Origin: Capniomyces stellatus
Lineage: Eukaryota; Kickxellomycota; Harpellomycetes; Harpellales; Legeriomycetaceae
Direction: 5' to 3'
Length of the DNA stretch: 12,964 nucleotides
NCBI GenBank assembly: GCA_001661515.1
Contig: LUVW01000010.1
Location: forward strand, 924,096 to 937,059
Below the pieces are notes generated by a model. The model was not told the DNA's origin and ran no database searches. It saw only the letters and a list, made by a program, of their open reading frames with translations. Made by a program: the position numbers and the translations under genes. The stretch's first letter is position 1; each line of letters starts with the position of its first letter. Shown one piece after another: positions 8,401 to 12,964 of this stretch.

Positions 8401-9003
8401 GTCGAATCTACCACTTACTCCGTTCCCAACTGTCTCCGCCCCGTATCCTGCTCCGTATCCTGTACCCACCCTATTGCTATTTAAACTACCGCTACTTTTG
8501 CTGTATCCCAAATTCATCCTACTCCCCTGCCTAAAGTCTGCCCGATTTTCTCGATAGTTTTCTTGGTTTATCCGATTGCCTCCCCCATTATTCCAAGTCT
8601 CATTTCTGCCATCAATACTATTACTACCGCCTCTGTGAGTTCTGTTGAATTTGTTTTCGGAGCTTTGCCCCACTGACTTTACCGGATTCCATTTGTTTCC
8701 CTCAAAGCCCCTCCTTTTCATTTGGCCTTCCAAGTATGCCTTTTGATCAGTTGCAAAAAACTCAAATTCATCATTCAGCTTCAGTTCAGCTATTGGCTCG
8801 TCTCTATCCGTTTTGATCGCCACTCTATCCCCTGAACTTGTATTGTCTGCTGCTTCTGGTTTTATTTTCAATTCCAAGCTGTTCGTATTTATGTATCTCA
8901 CCATCGATGCTCCATTTTTCGCCTCTAGTAGACATTTTTGTGAATACGCTCCTCGTATACCAGCTTTTAGGCGATTCAAGTCCTTAAGCCGTGAAATGTA
9001 CAT
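5489..9003 (-). CDS. Mitochondrial translation initiation factor IF-2 (four exons)
   Basis: This GTPase brings initiator fMet-tRNA to the mitochondrial small ribosomal subunit and promotes subunit joining (yeast IFM1, human MTIF2). Exons are 9003-8143, 8018-7529, 7384-6903 and 6811-5489. They join in frame to 1051 residues. The start [20 protein letters not shown] is basic and amphipathic, as for matrix import. Residues 30-400 are low-complexity (Asn/Gly/Arg-rich, then charged) and make the protein longer than yeast or human forms (roughly 680-730). An IF2-N-like segment is at about 408-465. G motifs are GHVDHGKT 501-508, GGITQH 525-530, DTPGH 548-552, TKCD 602-605 (Thr in place of the usual Asn) and SGL 638-640. 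Domain II spans about 668-760, a basic linker about 790-840, C1 about 842-935, and C2 about 947-1040 with GIECGI including Cys1022. Splicing and start are inferred by reading; the family is certain. Confidence 0.93.
6812..6902 (-). other. Intron 3 of the IF-2 gene (91 nt)
   Basis: The donor is ATA|GTAAGC and the acceptor TTTATAG|GAC, phase 0, falling just after the G4 motif (VSKI|DKIYNQ). Retaining it gives an in-frame stop (SNIYL then TAA). Nearly half its length is the pentanucleotide array described separately. Confidence 0.9.
6834..6877 (-). repeat. Intronic pentanucleotide microsatellite, 8.8 copies
   Basis: The plus strand reads (TTAGA)n and the transcript reads (TCTAA)n, perfect over 44 bases. 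It fills the centre of IF-2 intron 3. Each unit gives UCUAAU, which resembles a spliceosomal branch-point sequence, and the array ends about 22 bases before the acceptor AG. Confidence 0.97.
7385..7528 (-). other. Intron 2 of the IF-2 gene (144 nt)
   Basis: The donor is TTTTG|GTAAGG and the acceptor TTTGTAG|TG, phase 1, rebuilding LDGSF-V-LTREEA across the IF2-N-like segment. The intron carries several nested ACATGTAC palindromes (7391-7455) that could form local hairpins. Confidence 0.9.
8019..8142 (-). other. Intron 1 of the IF-2 gene (124 nt)
   Basis: The donor is AAAAAG|GTAAGA and the acceptor GGTTTAG|GAG, phase 0. A branch-point-like CTGAC lies on the minus strand at 8040-8036, about 17 bases before the acceptor. 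It joins two low-complexity segments, so protein homology does not confirm it as strongly as introns 2 and 3. The TAG stop directly at the acceptor shows that something must be spliced here. Confidence 0.8.
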
Positions 9004-9856
9004 TTTACCAACTCTGTTTTGCTCAGTTTCTCTGTGCTGTCTAGTTTCAATCTAGATTTCGATTTTATCCTATTACAATTGCCAAATCCAATGTTTCTCC
9101 CGCACCCAACCTTTTCCCTAGATATCTCGTTGCCTACTGTCTGCTACTATGCTCTTTCAAGGTGACACCTAGTACCCTCGCTTGTATTTTTTGTTTTTTT
9201 TATTTTTTTTTGTACTGTTGTACTTTTGTACTTTGTTTGCTGCTGATTTTGATGTTAATGTTATTTTTGATATTCACACTTTTTAAAGCCAACAGAACCC
9301 CGCTTCATAAAAGTCATATCTTTAAAGTTGCAAACTTTACCTTTTCGATTTTTGATTCCAACTTGAAATTTTTTTTTTCTCGTATATTTAATTTAAAATT
9401 AGCTTTAGAACCTTATCAAAGCTAATTGGTTTTTATTGCGTCGAGTATATATCATTGGCTCCTACCAAACCTATTGACTTTTATTGGCTTTTGGCTTGAA
9501 ATTTCACGACTTCGTTATTGAAATCGCTTGGATAACTTTTCCATAATTGCTTTTGGGGAATGGAAGCTGCACAATTGCCAGACAAAAGAGTTCAGCGCTA
9601 AATGGTACATTTTTTGATCGTGCTATACGTGTATTCTAGAATACAGTGGTTGATAGCTGACACAGCTTCTTGAATTACAGAAACCCCCTATTATTTATTA
9701 GGCGTAACTGCGGCCGAATATACCTTTTTCCGACTGATGAAGAAACAATATTTAGAATAAGAGCTAAAACCCAATTGCTAGCAATGGATGTGTAGCGTAT
9801 TTGGATCGGTAAAACACACCCTCTCCCCACAATAATAGCAGAGTTACTAGTAGTTG

Positions 9857-9887
9857 TAGTATTAGCTGTAGTATTAGTTATAGTATT
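9857..9887. repeat. 12-bp tandem repeat, about 2.6 copies
   Basis: Units TAGTATTAGCTG, TAGTATTAGTTA and a partial TAGTATT follow one another, preceded by the related TAGTAGTTG. It is in non-coding DNA with no evident role. Confidence 0.8.
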
Positions 9888-10178
9888 GGGAGACGGGGAT
9901 GATTTTTTGTTCGCCGTTCTAATTGTCCAGTTTATTCACGTTTGTTGAGCAAATACAATTATAGTCAGTAGTGTACATTGGTTTTATGGTTGATTACAAG
10001 TGTTTAAATAATACACGATTTACAACTAATATTGTAACTTTGAGCTTCCCATTTGTAGATTTAAAGTTAGCCAACCCAATTTCAAGTGAGCCAAAGCTTC
10101 AAATTGAAATAGCAAAAAAAAAGAATCTTTAGATTTCCAAGAAACTATTAAAAGATTTCAAAAAAAAACATCAAAGAG

Positions 10179-10206
10179 ATTGCTAAGTATTGCTAAGTAT
10201 TGCTAA
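10179..10206. repeat. 10-bp tandem repeat (ATTGCTAAGT), 2.8 copies
   Basis: Two perfect units and a partial third are followed one base later by another 10-bp array, suggesting one slippage-prone spot. Confidence 0.9.
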
Positions 10207-10207
10207 A

Positions 10208-10237
10208 ATTACAAAAAATTACAAAAAATTACAAAAA
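10208..10237. repeat. 10-bp tandem repeat (ATTACAAAAA), 3 copies
   Basis: Three perfect copies lie directly after the ATTGCTAAGT array. Both have a period close to one helical turn, which may be chance. Confidence 0.92.
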
Positions 10238-10562
10238 GATATTACCAACTTTCGTAAGAATTATGATATCAATTGGCAATATCCAACTTCAAAGGTGGAA
10301 ATAAAATGTGATTTTAATTTACTTAGTTGTTAAAGCTAACCAACTTTAAACAGAACCATGGGTTGTTGGAGTAATATCGCGTTGAAGTTCATAGAATACA
10401 AAAGACCTAGTCAACAAGATATTGGGACACTTTGAAATTACCAACTTATTTCAAATATACTCTCTCTCATGGATTCAAAATGTCATCAATCATCAATCAT
10501 TTACTTGAGTTAGATAAAAGACAGGATACAAAAAACCTAATGGATTTATAATAAAAGATGTG

Positions 10563-10607
10563 GAAAACAACAAAAAGACATTGAAAACAACAAAAAGACA
10601 TTGAAAA
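10563..10607. repeat. 20-bp tandem duplication, 2.25 copies
   Basis: GAAAACAACAAAAAGACATT occurs twice without mismatch, followed by GAAAA. The period is not a multiple of three, so any reading frame through it is shifted. Confidence 0.95.
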
Positions 10608-10757
10608 TTTTGTAAAAGCAAATGTAGAAGGATCTATTAAATGTGTAGATGATAGCAGTGTAGATGTAAAAGATATTAATGTTTGTATAGATGGTGAAAA
10701 TATAAGTCGAGCTCTATGAAAAAAAATTAAGGGCGTACGATAATAAATATTGATGTG

Positions 10758-10765
10758 TATAAATA
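10758..10765 (+). promoter_or_regulatory. TATA-like box upstream of the subtilase gene
   Basis: TATAAATA lies about 100 bases before the ATG at 10864, a distance that fits a fungal promoter with a short leader. The evidence is positional. Confidence 0.35.
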
Positions 10766-10863
10766 TAGCTAAATTTAGACGTATCGTCCATTGACAGATA
10801 AACTTAATCAAATATACTTGATATCTTTTTCCACTTGTAGCTTTAATCGGAATACTTTTAGTC

Positions 10864-12138
10864 ATGAATATTAAAAATAGTATCTTTTGTCTAACACTGG
10901 CTATCTCTACCTATTCGGGAAGCGGGTTTAGAGTGTATGCCCAAGAGCAAGCCCCACTGTTGAATTCTAAGGGCAGTGCTGTTATTCCAGACAATTACAT
11001 AGTGGTGCTTCATAGCCGGAATAGAGGCTTAAATACTGAGTTAACTGCGCATTTGGAGCTGGTAAAAAAGTATATTGAAGCTGAAAATACAAAGACACGG
11101 AAATTGAAAAACAGAATGGGATATACATTCAAAGAAGGAATTGTTGGCTATTGCGGTGAGTTTGACTCTGGGCTGTTGGAATACATCAGATCTTTGCCAG
11201 AGGTCAAGTACGTTGAAAATGACAGGGAGATTAAGCTTTATACCACTCAAGAAAACGTGCCATGGAACATTGCTAGAGTGTCGTCAAAAAAATTGGGAAG
11301 TGCGCCTTATAGATATACATACCATAATAGCTCAGGAAACGGAGTGACGGCCTACGTGCTTGATAGCGGAATCAACATTGATCACGTAGAGTTTGAGGGT
11401 CGGGCTAAATTAGGCTTTATTGATCCTGGACTCGATGCCAGCGATGACAAGGAGCTTGATGCGTCGGGTCATGGTACTCATGTTGCAGGGATCATAGGAA
11501 GTAGAGCGTACGGGGTTGCTAAAAACGTAAACTTGGTTTCTGTAAAGATGTTTGACAGGGAAGGTTATGGGACCTGGTCAGGGTTTATTAAAGGCGTAGA
11601 CTACATTATCAAGTCGCACAAAGAACGGTCAGTTGAGGCTGTTAGCAAGGGGTTTTCTAGTGCAAAATCAGTCGTAAATGCTAGTATGGGGGGACAGTTT
11701 GGCCAACTGATAAACGATGCTGTTGACAAGGCTACTTCTGCAGGCATCCACTTTGTAGTGGCAGCAGGAAATGAGGAAAGCGACGCGTGTAATTATTCGC
11801 CATCATCAGCAACAAGCGCAATTACAGTTGGGTCAATCGACTATGGCGACGCTATGACCGACTTTTCAAACTATGGAAAATGCGTAGATATTTTTGCACC
11901 TGGAACAAGGATCAAATCGACAGGCACCAGATCTAAAACGGACTCGCTTATAATGTCAGGGACAAGCATGGCGTCGCCTCATGTCGCTGGACTGGTAGCA
12001 TACCTGCTAGGCCTTGGCAGAACCCCACCTTCTACCGAAAGAATGAAGGCTTTATTGCTCAAATACGCAATAAAAGGTCAAATAACAGGACTTGGGCAAA
12101 ACTCTCCAAACCTTATCTATAACAACAATTTCAGATAA
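10864..12138 (+). CDS. Secreted proteinase K-like subtilisin protease precursor (family S8)
   Basis: This encodes 424 residues in a single exon. It is a serine endopeptidase made as a preproprotein: signal peptide about 1-26 (cut near VYA-QE), inhibitor I9 propeptide about 43-126 (from DNYIVVLH to KYVENDREI), and a catalytic domain starting about residue 128 (TQENVPWNIARVSS, like the mature start of proteinase K). The triad is Asp167 (AYVLDSGI), His203 (GHGTHVAG) and Ser368 (SGTSMASPHVAG), with oxyanion Asn303 (VVAAGNE). All key residues are present and the length matches this fungal group, so it is probably active after self-removal of the propeptide. No C-terminal extension or anchor is present, so the product should be released. 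The first ATG gives a good signal peptide. A TATA-like box lies upstream. Likely role is extracellular protein breakdown; a more specific host role cannot be judged. Confidence 0.95.
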   Translation: MNIKNSIFCLTLAISTYSGSGFRVYAQEQAPLLNSKGSAVIPDNYIVVLHSRNRGLNTELTAHLELVKKYIEAENTKTRKLKNRMGYTFKEGIVGYCGEFDSGLLEYIRSLPEVKYVENDREIKLYTTQENVPWNIARVSSKKLGSAPYRYTYHNSSGNGVTAYVLDSGINIDHVEFEGRAKLGFIDPGLDASDDKELDASGHGTHVAGIIGSRAYGVAKNVNLVSVKMFDREGYGTWSGFIKGVDYIIKSHKERSVEAVSKGFSSAKSVVNASMGGQFGQLINDAVDKATSAGIHFVVAAGNEESDACNYSPSSATSAITVGSIDYGDAMTDFSNYGKCVDIFAPGTRIKSTGTRSKTDSLIMSGTSMASPHVAGLVAYLLGLGRTPPSTERMKALLLKYAIKGQITGLGQNSPNLIYNNNFR

Positions 12139-12219
12139 CTTGTAAATATAGTTTAATCATTATTAATTAAAATTTAGCTTCAATGCGTCTACTACCTACG
12201 ATATACACAAACAAAATAA

Positions 12220-12444
12220 CATAAATTCAACAACAGATGGATTCGGTCTATAATTGTAAAATCATTGTACCAAAGAGTCAAACGCTCGGTTGAGCCTTTA
12301 CCACCGCCATCTGACGGCAAATTTGCGAGACTGTACGAATCATTTGAATTGAACCTAAAGATTAGCATAAAAACACCACAAAACAACAGTATTGCATTAT
12401 CTACAAAGTGGTATCCAAAACTGACTTGCATTAAAGAAAATTAA
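12220..12444 (+). CDS. Open frame without start, possible exon of the downstream oxygenase
   Basis: A 74-codon stop-free stretch (after TAA at 12217, ending TAA at 12442) has no ATG. Its translation is hydrophilic and protein-like, including PLPPPSDGKFARLYESFELN and IALSTKWYPKLTCIKEN. The last part resembles the approach to the prolyl-4-hydroxylase fold (a short strand of the LxxIxNF type), and it stands just before the oxygenase fragment on the same strand. It could be an early exon or a separated, frameshifted piece of that gene. A good donor site after it is not visible, and an opposite-strand 79-codon ATG frame overlaps it. Confidence 0.35.
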   Translation, partial: HKFNNRWIRSIIVKSLYQRVKRSVEPLPPPSDGKFARLYESFELNLKISIKTPQNNSIALSTKWYPKLTCIKEN

Positions 12445-12572
12445 ATAAAAGTACCATATAATAGACATTGTAATAATAGCCTTTGGCAATATAAAAGATA
12501 TACCAGTATGTTTGGGAATAATAATAGACAATGAAAAAAAAAGAAGGTGGAATTTATAAAGATGTTGATTAA

Positions 12573-12964
12573 AGATGCGGTTATTGCCATGAATGCCACA
12601 TACACATTCAATACACAGGTTTGAGAGATAGTAAAGGAAATGAACAAATTATTGGACAAAATACAGAGGTTTTGGGTATAGAGGATGAATTTGTAACAAA
12701 GAGGCCCGTTGGACTATTTGAGAATATCAGACTGTATAGATACAAGGTTGGGCAGAAATTTGAAAAGCACTACGACGACCATTTTATCAACGCCCTTGGA
12801 CAGCGGACAGAGTACACTCCTCTAGTGTACCTTAACTCTGTCAACGACCCAGCATTGGTTTCGGTGTATAATAGTGCCCAGAGCTCACCAAACACACCTG
12901 GCGCATCAGGCACACCGAGTATTTCTGGCAGTGGTGGAGAAACCGTGTTCTACGTACCCACTCG
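12573..12964 (+). CDS. 2-oxoglutarate/Fe(II) oxygenase, prolyl 4-hydroxylase-like (partial)
   Basis: The frame runs off the right edge. RPVGLFENIRLYRYKVGQ, then KFEKHYDDHF, then TEYTPLVYLNS and GGETVFYVPT are the core strands of the prolyl 4-hydroxylase-like 2OG oxygenases. His and Asp of KHYDD (codons at 12768 and 12774) are the first two iron ligands; the distal His and the 2OG-binding basic residue lie beyond the window. Between YLNS and GGET there is a 31-residue Ser/Pro/Gly-rich insertion, longer than usual. The true start is unclear: this frame opens after TAA at 12570 with no suitable ATG, and confident homology begins only near 12690. The upstream part may be in other exons or broken by frameshift. 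Substrate unknown; fungal relatives modify proteins or small molecules. Confidence 0.75.

Larger units (their letters stand above)
9004..10863. other. 1.86-kb intergenic region without a supported gene
   Basis: It lies between the divergently transcribed IF-2 and subtilase genes and must hold both promoters. Open frames here are short or lack an ATG and read through T- or A-runs. It contains the short tandem arrays listed separately at 9857, 10179, 10208 and 10563. A 45-codon open stretch rich in Asp, Val and Asn at 10585-10719 could be coding debris but has no start. Confidence 0.6.

Noticed and set aside
5454..8557. Several plus-strand open frames of 60-136 codons
   Set aside because: All lie antisense to the four IF-2 exons, whose reading is supported by conserved motifs and splice sites.
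10179..10237. CRISPR-like array
   Set aside because: The copies are directly adjacent 10-bp units without spacers, and the window is eukaryotic.
10497..10865. 122-codon minus-strand open frame upstream of the subtilase
   Set aside because: It is rich in Phe, Ser and Ile, as expected from reading A-rich DNA backwards, spans the 20-bp duplication and the subtilase promoter region, and has no recognisable domain.
12192..12431. 79-codon minus-strand ATG frame
   Set aside because: It overlaps the plus-strand stretch with more protein-like composition, directly upstream of the oxygenase core on the plus strand. Its hydrophobic translation is typical of antisense AT-rich DNA, but neither reading is proven.

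Overview
The window looks like AT-rich nuclear DNA of a fungus, perhaps an early-diverging lineage; the exact group cannot be fixed from sequence alone. The evidence is a nucleus-encoded, organelle-type translation initiation factor IF-2 split by three short GT-AG introns (91, 144 and 124 nt), a secreted proteinase K-like subtilase, a fungal-type 2-oxoglutarate/Fe(II) oxygenase, a secreted Thr/Ser-rich protein with pacifastin-like cysteine modules, and standard stop codons. There is no operon structure: genes are spaced by 0.5-1.9 kb of AT-rich DNA with short tandem repeats.

Layout from left to right. 1-945 has no convincing gene but holds a 21-bp minisatellite (240-361). 946-1527 (+) encodes an unrecognised secreted protein with four cysteines after the signal peptide. 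About 1 kb further on, 2462-2690 (+) is a frameshifted, internally deleted relative of it, so the two form a decayed duplicate pair of an unnamed family. 2828-3952 (-) encodes a secreted stalk protein with a six-cysteine pacifastin-like module at the N-terminus, an acidic/Thr-rich repeat stalk, and a reduced four-cysteine copy at the C-terminus. 3953-5488 is mostly non-coding, with one doubtful small ORF.

5489-9003 (-) is the mitochondrial IF-2 gene. Four exons rebuild a 1051-residue protein with a targeting-like N-terminus, a very long low-complexity extension, an IF2-N-like segment, the G domain, domain II and the C1/C2 domains. Its last intron is nearly half made of a (TCTAA)n pentanucleotide repeat, in which each unit resembles a branch-point motif.

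9004-10863 has no supported gene and several small tandem repeats. 10864-12138 (+) is an intact, single-exon subtilase precursor (424 residues) with signal peptide, I9 propeptide and full catalytic set. From 12220 to the right edge there is a broken or intron-containing 2OG-Fe(II) oxygenase: the HxD iron-binding region is clear at 12690-12964, but the sequence upstream is open only in pieces in different frames, and the window ends before the distal iron-binding His.

Three of the genes encode secreted proteins: a protease, a pacifastin-like cysteine protein and an unknown. This suggests part of the window serves extracellular or host/substrate interaction, but nothing here shows that they act together. 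I found no CRISPR array, tRNA, rRNA, transposase or viral gene.
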